The notes: a model not told the origin generated them from the sequence alone. A stretch of DNA of 64,000 bases from Pseudodesulfovibrio alkaliphilus (GCF_009729555.1 NZ_WODC01000001.1:496001-560000), one strand, 5' to 3'. Counted from the first letter of the stretch, positions 1-8,161 are shown. Numbers and translations: made by a program.

Positions 1-332
1 TCTACGCCGGGACCGGGCAGATCACCGTTAACGGCCGTCCCTTCGAGGACTACTTTCCCCGCAAGACCCTGCAGATGATCGTCCAGCAGCCGCTCAAGCT
101 CGTGCGTATGCTCGACAAGTACGACATCAAGGCAAACTGCTCCGGCGGCGGCGTCACCGGCCAGGCCGAAGCCCTGCGCCACGGCATCTCCCGCGCCCTG
201 TGCGAGATCAACCCAGAGCTTCGCTCCGTGCTCAAGCCCGCCGGTCTGCTGACCCGCGACGCCCGCAAGAAGGAGCGCAAGAAGTACGGTCTGCGTAGCG
301 CCCGCGCCAGCTTCCAGTACTCCAAGCGTTAA
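1..332 (+). CDS. rpsI: 30S ribosomal protein S9 (3' part; gene enters from outside the window)
   Basis: Ribosomal protein S9 of the small subunit. The reading frame is open from base 3 and ends at the TAA at 330-332. The visible part contains the conserved block [19 protein letters not shown] and the basic C-terminus ending in FQYSKR, the S9 tail that reaches the ribosomal P site. The start and about 20 or more N-terminal residues lie upstream of the window. In most bacteria rplM precedes rpsI in one operon, so rplM is expected just outside. A strong hairpin follows the stop codon, which fits rpsI being the last gene of its transcript. Confidence 0.97.
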   Translation, partial: YAGTGQITVNGRPFEDYFPRKTLQMIVQQPLKLVRMLDKYDIKANCSGGGVTGQAEALRHGISRALCEINPELRSVLKPAGLLTRDARKKERKKYGLRSARASFQYSKR

Positions 333-363
333 GCCGCCTGCCAGGATTATCCGGTTCATTCGG

Positions 364-394
364 GCCGACACCGCGTCGCGGTGTCGGCCTTTCT
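364..394 (+). terminator. Rho-independent terminator after rpsI
   Basis: A perfect 11-bp stem (GCCGACACCGC at 364-374 and GCGGTGTCGGC at 378-388) with a 3-base loop is followed by CTTTCTC. It lies 31 bases after the rpsI stop. The T-tract is short but the stem is very stable. Confidence 0.8.
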
Positions 395-492
395 CGCGCA
401 ATCCGACCTGCCAGGGACAGGCCGGGGCAACCAGCGGCCCGCCACCCATTCACTCCTTGCCCTGCCTCGACCTTTTCCCGTATACCCTTGGC

Positions 493-1755
493 ATGGCTTC
501 CAAGAACAAACCCCAGCCCCACATGCTCTTCGCCACCCCCGAGGGCGAGATATACGACCACCCCGAACTGCTCATGCTCTGCCGCCGGGGCAACGAGTTC
601 GGCCTGCCCCGGCCCGATGAAATCACGCCTCTGCCCGAGGAATCCGAATTCTTCATGCTCCCCGGCCGCCATGCCATGGGCTACGACCCGGAAAGCGGAC
701 AAACCGAGGTCATGGAGGAGCTGGCCGTGGCCGCCTTCGCCTGCCCCGGGAACACGGTCACAGGCATCAGCGCCTACGAAACCGACGAGGGCGCCCCTCT
801 GCTGCCCCTGCTCTCCTACGCTGCCATAGGTTACGCCAACGGCAGGTTCTGGGTCTGCGCCAAACAGGTGGACGAGGACAAGCGCCAGGTCTTTTCCCAC
901 ATCCCGCCGGACCGCATTGAGGCGGGTGCGCACACGCTGATCAACGAGATGCCCGGCAACCGTCTCGTCAACCATCTTGCCGGATGCGCCCTGACCAGCG
1001 GTTGTCCGGCAGCAAAAAACCTGGCTCTGGGCCGGTTCGAATGTCCCCTGCCCACCTCGCGCACCTGCAATGCCCGGTGCGTGGGCTGCATCTCGCATCA
1101 ACCCGAAGACTCAGGCTTTCCCTCCCCCCAGTGCCGTATAGCCTTCACCCCCACCGTGGAGGAAATCGTCCAGATCATGCGCCGCCATGAATCACGCGAG
1201 CGCAGGCCCATCTTCTCTTTCGGCCAGGGCTGCGAGGGCGAACCGCTGCTGGAGGCGGAGCTCATCTGCGAAGCGGTCAGGGCTTATCGGGCCGACGGTG
1301 GAACCGGCACGGTCAACGTCAACACCAACGCTTCCAGGCCCCAGGTCATGCCCGCCCTCAAGGTGGCCGGCGTCAACGCCATCCGGGTCAGCCTCAACTC
1401 GGCCCGCCCCGGCCCCTACGAAGCTTACTACCGGCCCGCGGGCTACACTTTCGATGATGTGCGCGAGGCCATGATCAAGGCCCACGAGGTGGGGCTCTTT
1501 GTCTCCCTGAACCTGCTTTTCTTCCCGGGCGTCACCGATACCGAGGAGGAACTGGAGGCGCTCATCGAGCTTGGCGAGACCAGCCGGTTCGACTTTGTCC
1601 AACTGCGTAATCTCAACCTCGACCCCGAGCTTTACCTGCGCCTCATCGCTCCTTTCGGCCACTCCCCCTGTATGGGCTTCATCAACTTCCGCAAGCGGCT
1701 CAAAAAGGGGCTGCCGTGGATCAACTACGGGTATTTCAACCCGTATCTCCCCTGA
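493..1755 (+). CDS. Radical SAM protein, uncharacterised
   Basis: A protein of about 420 residues with a radical SAM core. The CxxxCxxC cluster-binding motif (TCNARCVGC; Cys192, 196 and 199 from this start) is seen directly, so an SAM-cleaving [4Fe-4S] cluster is expected. About 190 residues precede the motif, which is unusually long and suggests an extra N-terminal domain that I do not recognise. An in-frame ATG at 457 exists, but the 12 residues it adds look non-coding; the ATG at 493 (MASKNKPQ) fits better, although neither start has a clear Shine-Dalgarno sequence. An HD-domain gene follows 13 bases downstream, so the two are probably co-transcribed. The substrate cannot be deduced. Confidence 0.85.
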   Translation: MASKNKPQPHMLFATPEGEIYDHPELLMLCRRGNEFGLPRPDEITPLPEESEFFMLPGRHAMGYDPESGQTEVMEELAVAAFACPGNTVTGISAYETDEGAPLLPLLSYAAIGYANGRFWVCAKQVDEDKRQVFSHIPPDRIEAGAHTLINEMPGNRLVNHLAGCALTSGCPAAKNLALGRFECPLPTSRTCNARCVGCISHQPEDSGFPSPQCRIAFTPTVEEIVQIMRRHESRERRPIFSFGQGCEGEPLLEAELICEAVRAYRADGGTGTVNVNTNASRPQVMPALKVAGVNAIRVSLNSARPGPYEAYYRPAGYTFDDVREAMIKAHEVGLFVSLNLLFFPGVTDTEEELEALIELGETSRFDFVQLRNLNLDPELYLRLIAPFGHSPCMGFINFRKRLKKGLPWINYGYFNPYLP

Positions 1756-1768
1756 GCCGGAGCCAGCC

Positions 1769-3016
1769 ATGTCGGTGATCATCAGAAAGAGCCTGCTGGA
1801 ACTCGTCTTCTCAGGCGCTTTCATGAAGCGCTGGAACGACAAGCTGCGGCCCATGGAGCTGGTGGAGGTGGACAAACAGGCCCACAAGATGATCGTGGCC
1901 TGGCTCCTGTTCCTGCTCAACTCCAAGTCCATGGATGTGGCCCGCAAGCGGGCCCTTGGCGAGTCCATCATCGAGGGGGGCATTTTCGACTATCTCTACC
2001 GGCTCGTGATTACGGATATCAAGCCCCCGGTCTTTTATCGCATCAAGGAAAACCCGGTCCACTACCGCACCCTGACCGACTGGGTGCTCGCCGAGCTCCG
2101 CCCCCGTATCATGCCCCTGGGCGACGAATTCATGCGCCGCATGACCGACTACCTCATGCGGCCGGAAGACACCGGGCTGGCCCGGCGCATTCTCCACGCC
2201 GCCCACCTCTACGCCAGCTATTCGGAGTTCAAGCTGCTCAAATCCATCAACAGGATGGACCATGAACTGCTGGAAATCGAACAGAGCTTCATCGAGCGCC
2301 TGGGCGAAATGCGCGATCTGGCTGGAGTTGCCGAACTGCTCGACGAAGAAAGCAACGTGCTCGGCCGCTTTGCGCGCATGTGCGGCAGACTGCGCTTTCA
2401 AAAACGCTGGTCCCAGACCCCGCGTGTGCCCGAGACCTCGGTCCTTGGGCATCTGTTCATTGTGGCAACCTTTTCCTGGTTCTTCAGCATGGAGGTGGGT
2501 GCCTGCCGCGCCCGCGCCCAGAACAACTTTTTTGCCGGACTCTTCCACGACCTGCCCGAACTGCTCACACGCGACATCATCTCGCCGGTCAAAGGCTCTT
2601 CCAGTGACATCGCGTCCCTGATCCACGAATACGAAAACCTCGAACTCACGCGGGTGGTGCTCGCCCCCCTGCGCGAGGGAGGCTACGACGAGGTGGCGCA
2701 GCGGCTGGAATACCTGCTGGGCAAGGCCGTAGGCAGCGAGTTCAAGGGAACCATCCGCCGCGACGGCATGGTCCTTGAGGCCAGCGACGACAAGCTGGCT
2801 GGCGAATGGAACATCGACTCCCTTGACCCCAAGGACGGCCCCCTGCTCAAGGTATGCGACTCTCTGGCCGCCTTTATCGAGGCCCATACCGCGCTGAAGA
2901 ACGGCATCTCCTCGGGCCAGTTGCACCATGCCCTGTATCGCATCCGCATGCGCTTCAACGAAACCCCGGTGGTGGCAGGAGTGCAGATCAGCGCCCTGCT
3001 GGCCGACTTCGATTAA
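1769..3016 (+). CDS. HD-domain metal-dependent phosphohydrolase family protein
   Basis: A protein of about 415 residues. Its core resembles the HD/YfbR-like hydrolases: a helix with PETSVLGHLF, then GLFHDLPELLTRDI with the His-Asp pair at residues 260-261, and a later KVCDSLAAFIEA segment typical of the last metal-ligand helix. Such proteins cleave phosphate esters, often of nucleotides, with a bound divalent metal. The first 230 residues are helical and not recognised. The ATG at 1769 is chosen because the frame further upstream overlaps the preceding radical SAM gene, and 1769 starts just after its stop codon. The two genes look like a two-gene unit of unknown pathway. Confidence 0.82.
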   Translation: MSVIIRKSLLELVFSGAFMKRWNDKLRPMELVEVDKQAHKMIVAWLLFLLNSKSMDVARKRALGESIIEGGIFDYLYRLVITDIKPPVFYRIKENPVHYRTLTDWVLAELRPRIMPLGDEFMRRMTDYLMRPEDTGLARRILHAAHLYASYSEFKLLKSINRMDHELLEIEQSFIERLGEMRDLAGVAELLDEESNVLGRFARMCGRLRFQKRWSQTPRVPETSVLGHLFIVATFSWFFSMEVGACRARAQNNFFAGLFHDLPELLTRDIISPVKGSSSDIASLIHEYENLELTRVVLAPLREGGYDEVAQRLEYLLGKAVGSEFKGTIRRDGMVLEASDDKLAGEWNIDSLDPKDGPLLKVCDSLAAFIEAHTALKNGISSGQLHHALYRIRMRFNETPVVAGVQISALLADFD

Positions 3017-3551
3017 CCCGCTGGCTGAAGAATCGCTGCTTGCGGACGGTTCTTTTCTCCTCTCTTCGATCACTCAAGGCGTCGATGCAAGAGAGAGGTG
3101 CGCTTTCGGATCAAAACCAAAAGCCAACAACCGCTTTTTGGCTGTGATCGACACTTCCGCGCCGCGCCGTCCATTGCCTCTGCGTCGCAAGTTAAGTGCA
3201 AAAAGTGTCACCAACCCGGACAGGAAGCAGATTCAAAGCCACCGCAGCCCCATCTGGCCCGGCGGTTTCCCGGTCTGCGTTTCCCCCTGCCATCCCGCCG
3301 CCTCTGGCCAAGCTGGGGCACGCTGTTTTCTCTGGCTGCTCTCCACTGGGCGCAGCAAAAGAAAGTACCTGGTCAGGGAGTTATGAAAGCCTGGGGAAGC
3401 GAAGGCGACGGCATTTTGCCTTTCTCTTCCTTGCGCTGCCGCCCGCAACGGCGTATACGGAATCCGGGTTGTTCACACGCCGCAGACATTCACCCCTTGG
3501 CCGCGGGCACGGCGATAGGGCGAACCGGCGCAACACCGGGGCAAAAATCAC
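3017..3551. other. 535-bp gene-free stretch before cbiM
   Basis: No convincing gene. It holds an imperfect hairpin at 3109-3149 (GATCA/TGATC outer arms, CCAAAA/TTTTGG inner arms), which may end the HD-gene transcript, and the string CAGCAAAAGAAAGTA at 3353-3367, repeated inverted near 38.05 kb. I looked for a cobalamin or NiCo riboswitch and for a NikR-type palindrome ahead of cbiM and could not recognise one. Short open frames here have poor composition. Confidence 0.6.
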
Positions 3552-4157
3552 ATGCACATATCCGAAGGCGTCCTGGCGGCTCCGGTGCTGCTCGGCGGAG
3601 CCGTCCTGACCGTGATTGGCACGGCCATCGGGCTGAAAAAAACGGATAACGACCGCATCATGACCGTGGCCATCCTCTCTGCCGCCTTTTTCATCGCCTC
3701 CCTGATCCACGTGCCCATCGGCCCTGCCAGCGCCCACCTGATCCTCAACGGCCTGCTTGGGGTCATGCTCGGCTGGGCTGCCTTTCCCTCCATCCTCGTT
3801 GCCCTGCTGCTCCAGGCCGTGCTCTTCCAATACGGCGGCCTGACCACGCTGGGAATCAACACCTTCAACATGGCCGCCCCGGCCGTGCTTTGCTTCCTCG
3901 TGTTCCGCCCCTTGCTGGCCCGCGCCGCAAGCTGGCGCTTTGCCGGGGCCTTTGTCTGCGGATTCCTGGCCGTGCTCTTGAGCGCCCTGCTCACCGCCGC
4001 CTCCCTGGCCCTCTCGGGCGACGCCTTCACCCACGCGGCAACGGCTCTGTTTGCCGCCCATGTGCCGGTCATGGTGGCAGAAGGGGTTATCACCGGATTC
4101 GCATACACCTTTCTGGCTCAGGTCAAGCCCGAGGCCCTGGCCTCACCCATCAAATGA
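3552..4157 (+). CDS. cbiM: CbiM/NikM-type substrate-binding component of an ECF nickel/cobalt transporter
   Basis: A 201-residue integral membrane protein that begins with MHISEG, the signature N-terminus of CbiM/NikM in which Met1, His2 and a later His bind Ni(II) or Co(II). Several hydrophobic helices follow, with the conserved segments HVPIGPASAHLILNGLLGV and FQYGGLTTLGINTFNM. In the family this subunit works with a T component (CbiQ) and an ATPase (CbiO); neither is present next to it here. The downstream NikL-like gene starts 11 bases after the stop. Whether the metal is nickel or cobalt cannot be told from the sequence. Either would suit a sulfate reducer, with NiFe hydrogenases or with corrinoids. 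Confidence 0.93.
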   Translation: MHISEGVLAAPVLLGGAVLTVIGTAIGLKKTDNDRIMTVAILSAAFFIASLIHVPIGPASAHLILNGLLGVMLGWAAFPSILVALLLQAVLFQYGGLTTLGINTFNMAAPAVLCFLVFRPLLARAASWRFAGAFVCGFLAVLLSALLTAASLALSGDAFTHAATALFAAHVPVMVAEGVITGFAYTFLAQVKPEALASPIK

Positions 4158-4168
4158 CGGAGACCATC

Positions 4169-4816
4169 ATGCCCCGCCAAGCTCTCGCCATCTACCTGGC
4201 TCTGACCGCCCTGCTGTGCCTTGCCACACCCGGACACGCCCACAGGGTCAAGCTCTTTGCCTATGTTGACGGCGACACCATTGTCACCGAAAGCGGTTAC
4301 AGCCGCAGCAGCCGGGTCAACCAGGGCACCATAGAGGTCTTTGACGCGGCCACTGGCGCACTCCTGCTCACCGGCATCACGGACGAGGCGGGCAGCTTCG
4401 CCTTTGCCGTGCCCGAACCGGCGCGGGGCGGAGCCATGGCCCTGCGCCTCAAGCTCTCGGCAGGCGAGGGGCATCAGGCTGAATGGACCCTCTCCGCCGA
4501 CGAACTGGCGGCCACCGGCCAGCCTCCGGCATCTGAAGCCAAGCCAACCCCCGCGGCCGAAGCTGAGGCCGTTGTCCAGCCCACCCCGGAAAATCAGACG
4601 CCCGCCATGCCAGCCGCTTCCCAAAGCCCCCAGAACGAAGCCCAAATGGAAGCCATGATCCGCAGAGAGCTGGCCCCGATCAAACACATGCTGGCCGAAC
4701 TGAGCCAGACAGGGCCGGGCATGACCGAAATAGCGGGCGGCATCGGCTACATCGTCGGCATCTTCGGCATCCTCGCCTATGTGAAGAGCCGGGCTAGATC
4801 CAAAGACCGCGGTTGA
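4169..4816 (+). CDS. Periplasmic NikL/NikK-like accessory protein of a Ni/Co importer
   Basis: A 215-residue protein with a signal peptide (hydrophobic stretch ending GHAHRVKLF), a beta-rich periplasmic domain resembling the carboxypeptidase-regulatory-like/DUF4198 fold found in NikK and NikL proteins (TGALLLTGITDEAGSFAF), a Pro/Ala/Glu-rich linker at about residues 115-155, and one C-terminal membrane helix. The mature N-terminus begins HAHRVK, so a His-rich metal-binding end is plausible. The start at 4169 is chosen because GGAG lies 6 bases before it; an upstream ATG at 4154 overlaps the cbiM stop. It is placed as in nik/cbi operons (M then K/L). The Q and O genes that should follow are missing. 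Confidence 0.8.
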   Translation: MPRQALAIYLALTALLCLATPGHAHRVKLFAYVDGDTIVTESGYSRSSRVNQGTIEVFDAATGALLLTGITDEAGSFAFAVPEPARGGAMALRLKLSAGEGHQAEWTLSADELAATGQPPASEAKPTPAAEAEAVVQPTPENQTPAMPAASQSPQNEAQMEAMIRRELAPIKHMLAELSQTGPGMTEIAGGIGYIVGIFGILAYVKSRARSKDRG

Positions 4817-4895
4817 ATCTTCCCGCCCCGGCCGCCCTGCCTCCCGGCGCTGCACCTGCCGTTGTCCTGGCCCGGATTTTGTGCTAATTCCCCTT

Positions 4896-4909
4896 CAGGT
4901 AAAGACCTG
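4896..4909. promoter_or_regulatory. Palindrome CAGGT-AAAG-ACCTG, candidate Rrf2 operator
   Basis: A perfect 5-bp arm palindrome with a 4-base centre, 105 bases before the Rrf2 gene start and within an AT-rich patch. Rrf2 regulators often control their own promoter. The assignment to this regulator is by position only. Confidence 0.35.
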
Positions 4910-5013
4910 TTTAGTTTCCATCCTTTAATTCCAAGCAGATGGGGAAAGGTCTTTTCCGACTTATTCGGGTAACAATGAACAACGCAGCGCAGCAGCAACC
5001 AATCAGGGGAACC

Positions 5014-5460
5014 ATGCGACTCACCACGCGCAGCCGATACGGCACCAGGATGGCTCTGGACATCGCCCAGCATTGCGGGACTGGCCCGGTCAGAATACAG
5101 GACATTGCCGAACGCCAGGGAGTTTCTACCAAATACCTTGAAAAACTCATCAAAAAGCTCAAGGATGCAGGCTTCATCAAAAGCAAGCGCGGCCCCAAGG
5201 GTGGTCACACTCTGGCCTGTCCGGCTTCGGAAATCCTCCTGGGCGAGCTGGTACGCATCCTTGAGGGAGACGACTCCCTGGTGGAGTGCCGCACGGGCAA
5301 GGTCGACTGCCTGCGGCGCGAGGTGTGCCTGACCAGCCGTCTGTGGGTGGAGGCGGCCGAGGCCATGTATCAGCGCCTCAATTCCTTCACCCTGGCAGAC
5401 ATGCTGGCCGATGCCGAGCAGTGCTCCAAACCCGAAGCCCCACCCATGCTCATGGACTGA
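5014..5460 (+). CDS. Rrf2 family transcriptional regulator with IscR-like cysteines
   Basis: A 148-residue regulator. The N-terminus MRLTTRSRYG and the winged helix-turn-helix (IQDIAERQGVSTKYLEKLIKKLKDAGFIKSKRGPKGG) are textbook Rrf2. Three cysteines, Cys92, Cys99 and Cys105 (spacing C-x6-C-x5-C), match the [2Fe-2S] ligand region of IscR apart from one extra residue, so a redox or Fe-S sensing role is likely. The ATG at 5014 is chosen over one at 4939 because it gives the standard N-terminus and has GGGGA just upstream. No isc or suf genes are nearby, so the targets are unknown. Confidence 0.92.
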   Translation: MRLTTRSRYGTRMALDIAQHCGTGPVRIQDIAERQGVSTKYLEKLIKKLKDAGFIKSKRGPKGGHTLACPASEILLGELVRILEGDDSLVECRTGKVDCLRREVCLTSRLWVEAAEAMYQRLNSFTLADMLADAEQCSKPEAPPMLMD

Positions 5461-5545
5461 CCTTCCTTCCGCCCCCTTGATCAAACGCTTGTTTCATTCG
5501 CGACAACCGTGTAATGAAAGCATGACAGCATACCTTGGAGGCATG

Positions 5546-6187
5546 ATGTTCCGCTTTCTGCGCGACCCCATGAACGGGCTGACTCACTGCATCGCGGCGG
5601 CCTTGGCCGTGGCCGGGACCGTAGCGCTCATTCTGCGGGCGGTCGATCCGGTAATGCCCTGGCATCTGGTGGGATTTTCCGTCTTCGGCGGCGGTCTTGT
5701 GCTGCTCTATACGGCGAGCACTCTCTACCACTGGCTCCCCCTTGGCGAACGAGGCGTACGGGTTCTGCGCCGGGTGGACCATGCCATGATCTTCGTCTGC
5801 ATTGCGGCCACCTACACGCCCATCTGCCTGATTCCGCTACGCGGCCCCTGGGGCTGGTCCATCCTCGGGATCATCTGGGGCATCGCCCTTGGCGGCATCC
5901 TGCTCAAGATGTTCTGGCTCTCGGCCCCACGCAGGCTCTCCACGGCCATCTATCTCGGCATGGGCTGGATCGCCCTGGCCGGCATCTACCCCCTGGCCAT
6001 GAACCTGCCCGCAGCCGGACTGGCCTGGCTGGTGGCCGGCGGCCTTGTCTACACCATCGGGGCGGTGATCTACGCCCTCAAACGGCCGAACCCCTTCCCC
6101 GGCCTCCTCGGATTCCACGAAATTTTCCACCTCTTCGTCATCGGCGGCAGCACCTGCCATTTCATCCTCATGTACCGTTTCATCTGA
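5546..6187 (+). CDS. Hemolysin III / PAQR-like membrane protein
   Basis: About 213 residues with seven predicted membrane helices. The PAQR/HlyIII hallmarks are present: DPMNGLTHCIAA near the N-terminus, TLYHWLP with the conserved His, RVDHAMIFVCIAATYTP, and the C-terminal GFHEIFHLFVIGGSTCHF, whose His residues form a metal site. The family name comes from a reported haemolytic activity, but its bacterial role is thought to be in membrane homeostasis. Possible starts are 5522, 5543 and 5546; GGAGG lies at 5537-5541, so a start at 5543-5546 is preferred. A terminator follows directly. Confidence 0.9.
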   Translation: MFRFLRDPMNGLTHCIAAALAVAGTVALILRAVDPVMPWHLVGFSVFGGGLVLLYTASTLYHWLPLGERGVRVLRRVDHAMIFVCIAATYTPICLIPLRGPWGWSILGIIWGIALGGILLKMFWLSAPRRLSTAIYLGMGWIALAGIYPLAMNLPAAGLAWLVAGGLVYTIGAVIYALKRPNPFPGLLGFHEIFHLFVIGGSTCHFILMYRFI

Positions 6188-6199
6188 CCTGTAAAAGGC

Positions 6200-6234
6200 A
6201 AAAAAGCCGACACGATGCTCGTGTCGGCCTTTTT
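6200..6234. terminator. Bidirectional terminator between the HlyIII gene and tRNA-Pro
   Basis: A perfect 10-bp stem (GCCGACACGA at 6206-6215, TCGTGTCGGC at 6219-6228) has AAAAAA on its left and CTTTTT on its right. It can therefore stop transcription from the + strand gene and, in the other direction, from the tRNA and upstream - strand genes. Confidence 0.9.
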
Positions 6235-6240
6235 ACCTTC

Positions 6241-6317
6241 TGGTCGGGGCGGAGAGATTTGAACTCCCGGCATCCTGCTCCCAAAGCAGGCGCGCTACCA
6301 GACTGCGCCACGCCCCG
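6241..6317 (-). tRNA. tRNA-Pro(UGG)
   Basis: Read on the - strand, 77 bases fold as a cloverleaf: acceptor stem CGGGGCG/CGCCCCG, D arm with GGTAGCGC, anticodon loop CTTTGGGA with anticodon TGG, and T arm with GTTCAAATC. The 3' CCA is encoded. The 5' end is at 6317. Confidence 0.97.
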
Positions 6318-6379
6318 ATGTCCTGCTCCCTTGGCAGGGATGACTCTCTACTGGAAAAATGGCGCCTTGGCAAGCGAGC

Positions 6380-7399
6380 CTACCCCATGCCCACTCCAGC
6401 CAGGGGCGTTCCGCAGCGCAGGCAGCGCCCCCCTGAGAGGCCTGTGACCACAGGCGAGAACCCGACGCGGTCGACAAGCGTGGCCCCACAGCCCGAGCAT
6501 TGCGTCCGCTGACGCCTGGAGCCCGGCAGGTTGCCGATGTACACATACTTGAGCCCCTTGTCCCGGCCCATGGCCCACGCCGCCTCCAGCGCCTCGGCCC
6601 CGGTGACGGACGTGTTGTTCATGCGATAGTCCGGGTGAAAGCGCGAGATATGCCACGGCGTGTCCTCGCCCAGTTCGTCCACCAGAAAATCCGTAAGCCG
6701 GTCCAATTCTTCAGGCGAATCGTTCTTGCCCGGAACAAGCAGGGTGGTCACCTCCAGCCACCAACCGAGATCGTGGCGGATTCGCACCAGATTTTCGAGC
6801 ACTGGCTTGAGCCGCGCCCCGCATATATCGCGGTAAAAGTCGTCATTGAAGCTCTTGAGGTCCACGTTGGCAGCGTCGATGAGGGAGGCGAGTTCATCGA
6901 GACACTCGGGGCTCATGAACCCGTTGCTGACCATGATGTTTGCCAAGCCCTGCTCTGCGGCCAGCCGGGCGGTGTCCTGCATGACCTCGAAAAAAATGGT
7001 GGGTTCGGAATAGGTGTAGGAGATGCTCTCGGCCTTGAGCTTGACGGCCTCCTCCACCAGATCGCCTGGGGTCATGGCCCGGCCGGCGACACGCCCCCCC
7101 TCGCGCTGAGGCTGCGAGAGCGACCAGTTCTGACAGAAGGCGCAGCTGAAGTTGCAGCCAGCCGTGGCAAAAGAATAGGTGCGGCTGCCGGGATGGAAAT
7201 GATAGAGCGGCTTTTTCTCTACCGGATCAAGGTTGATGGCCGCTATTTTGCCGTAATTGAGGGCCATGAGCGTCCCCTCACGATTTTCGCGCACGCCGCA
7301 TTGGCCTCGCTCGCCCTCACCGACAACACAAAAATGATTGCACAAACGACACTGGACCGTGTCGCCTCTCAGCCGCCTCCAGAGCCGTGCCTCGTGCAT
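6380..7399 (-). CDS. amrS: AmmeMemoRadiSam system radical SAM enzyme (PflA-like)
   Basis: A 339-residue radical SAM protein. The N-terminus carries CRLCNHFCVVGEGERGQCGVREN, a cysteine-rich segment typical of the AmrS group, followed by the CxxxCxxC motif in AGCNFSCAFCQNW. The C-terminus has a zinc-ribbon-like pair CSGCG and CLRCG. The first cysteine cluster and the sequence NLDPVEKKPLYHFHPGS are characteristic of this family, named for its genomic link to AMMECR1 and Memo proteins. Neither partner is in the window. Activity has been linked to methylation or modification chemistry in homologs, but I cannot assign a substrate. It is upstream of tRNA-Pro on the same strand. Confidence 0.92.
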   Translation of the reverse strand: MHEARLWRRLRGDTVQCRLCNHFCVVGEGERGQCGVRENREGTLMALNYGKIAAINLDPVEKKPLYHFHPGSRTYSFATAGCNFSCAFCQNWSLSQPQREGGRVAGRAMTPGDLVEEAVKLKAESISYTYSEPTIFFEVMQDTARLAAEQGLANIMVSNGFMSPECLDELASLIDAANVDLKSFNDDFYRDICGARLKPVLENLVRIRHDLGWWLEVTTLLVPGKNDSPEELDRLTDFLVDELGEDTPWHISRFHPDYRMNNTSVTGAEALEAAWAMGRDKGLKYVYIGNLPGSRRQRTQCSGCGATLVDRVGFSPVVTGLSGGRCLRCGTPLAGVGMG

Positions 7400-7466
7400 G
7401 GTTCACCTCCCGGGCATTGAGCATGCCACAAGCCGCAGCCGCCGTCACCGTCCCTGGGGAGAAAAG

Positions 7467-7844
7467 CTACCAGTTGCGCTCCTCGGTGGTGGTGGTCCTG
7501 GTCTCGGAATCGGTGGCGCTGTCGTAGGTGGTGGTTGAGCGCGTGGACGAGGATGTTCCCGAGGCGGGCCACTTGGTTTCCGGGTTCACGGTGATGATGA
7601 CCTTGTCGTACCAGTCCACCTCCTCGGGCTTGGGACGCGGCTTGACCTTGATGGTCGAGTCCCCCGCCCCGTTGGTGCCGAACGTGGCGGTTGCCGTCTC
7701 CGCGCTCTGTTCTGTGCCAAAGGTGTTGTTGCGGCGGTCCCTGGCCGTGTCCTTGTTGATGAACTTGGACTCGGCAGCCACCTGGGAGAGCGTCAAAAAC
7801 ACAACGGCCGCAGCCACGACAAGTATCCTGCATAATCGGCGCAT
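7467..7844 (-). CDS. Small secreted protein, Thr/Ser-rich C-terminus, unknown function
   Basis: A 125-residue protein with a clear signal peptide (MRRLCRILVVAAAVVFLTL, cleavage probably after SQVAA). The mature part is polar: KFINKDTARDRRNNTFGTE, a short lysine/proline segment, and a C-terminal stretch very rich in Ser and Thr that ends in ERNW. No family is recognised. The start at 7844 is set by GGAGG six bases upstream; a longer frame continues to 8045 but without a ribosome binding site and with non-coding character. It precedes amrS on the same strand with a 67-base gap, so it may share a transcript. Confidence 0.7.
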   Translation of the reverse strand: MRRLCRILVVAAAVVFLTLSQVAAESKFINKDTARDRRNNTFGTEQSAETATATFGTNGAGDSTIKVKPRPKPEEVDWYDKVIITVNPETKWPASGTSSSTRSTTTYDSATDSETRTTTTEERNW

Positions 7845-8161
7845 GGTTCCTCCGGGTTTTGGGCGAACCGCTCTTAGTGCTGCATACGACCGGCCCGCAA
7901 AAATGGCAAATGCAAATCGCGGGCCGGAAGCACCGCGCAGATGCCCCTTGAACTTGGCCGGACAAACCCCTATAACCCGAGGAATCCCCAGCCCTAACCG
8001 GGAAGAGATTACAATCCTTCGCGCAGGCTCTTCAAAACGATCCAATGACAGGGCGCTGGAAAAGCACAGGGCCGTAGTGCGCCCGCCGTGCGCAAGGGGT
8101 TGGAATTTTTATAGCAACGCAGCAATCGGACGTTTTTCTACAGCTTGCCAAGGAGCAGCAC
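7845..8161. other. 317-bp divergent intergenic region before purM
   Basis: It separates the - strand secreted-protein gene from purM and must contain both promoters; I could not pick them with confidence. It contains a perfect 9-bp inverted repeat, CCGGCCCGC at 7890-7898 and GCGGGCCGG at 7919-7927, around an AT-rich 20-base centre. This lies in the leader region of the - strand gene and may be a hairpin or operator. Confidence 0.5.

Noticed and set aside
3017-3551. Cobalamin or NiCo riboswitch before cbiM
   Set aside because: I could not find the cobalamin-box core or a comparable pattern on the + strand. A covariance search would settle it.
3098-3649. Open frame (183 codons) across the gap before cbiM
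   Set aside because: It runs into cbiM in another frame, has no ribosome binding site and no recognisable segment.
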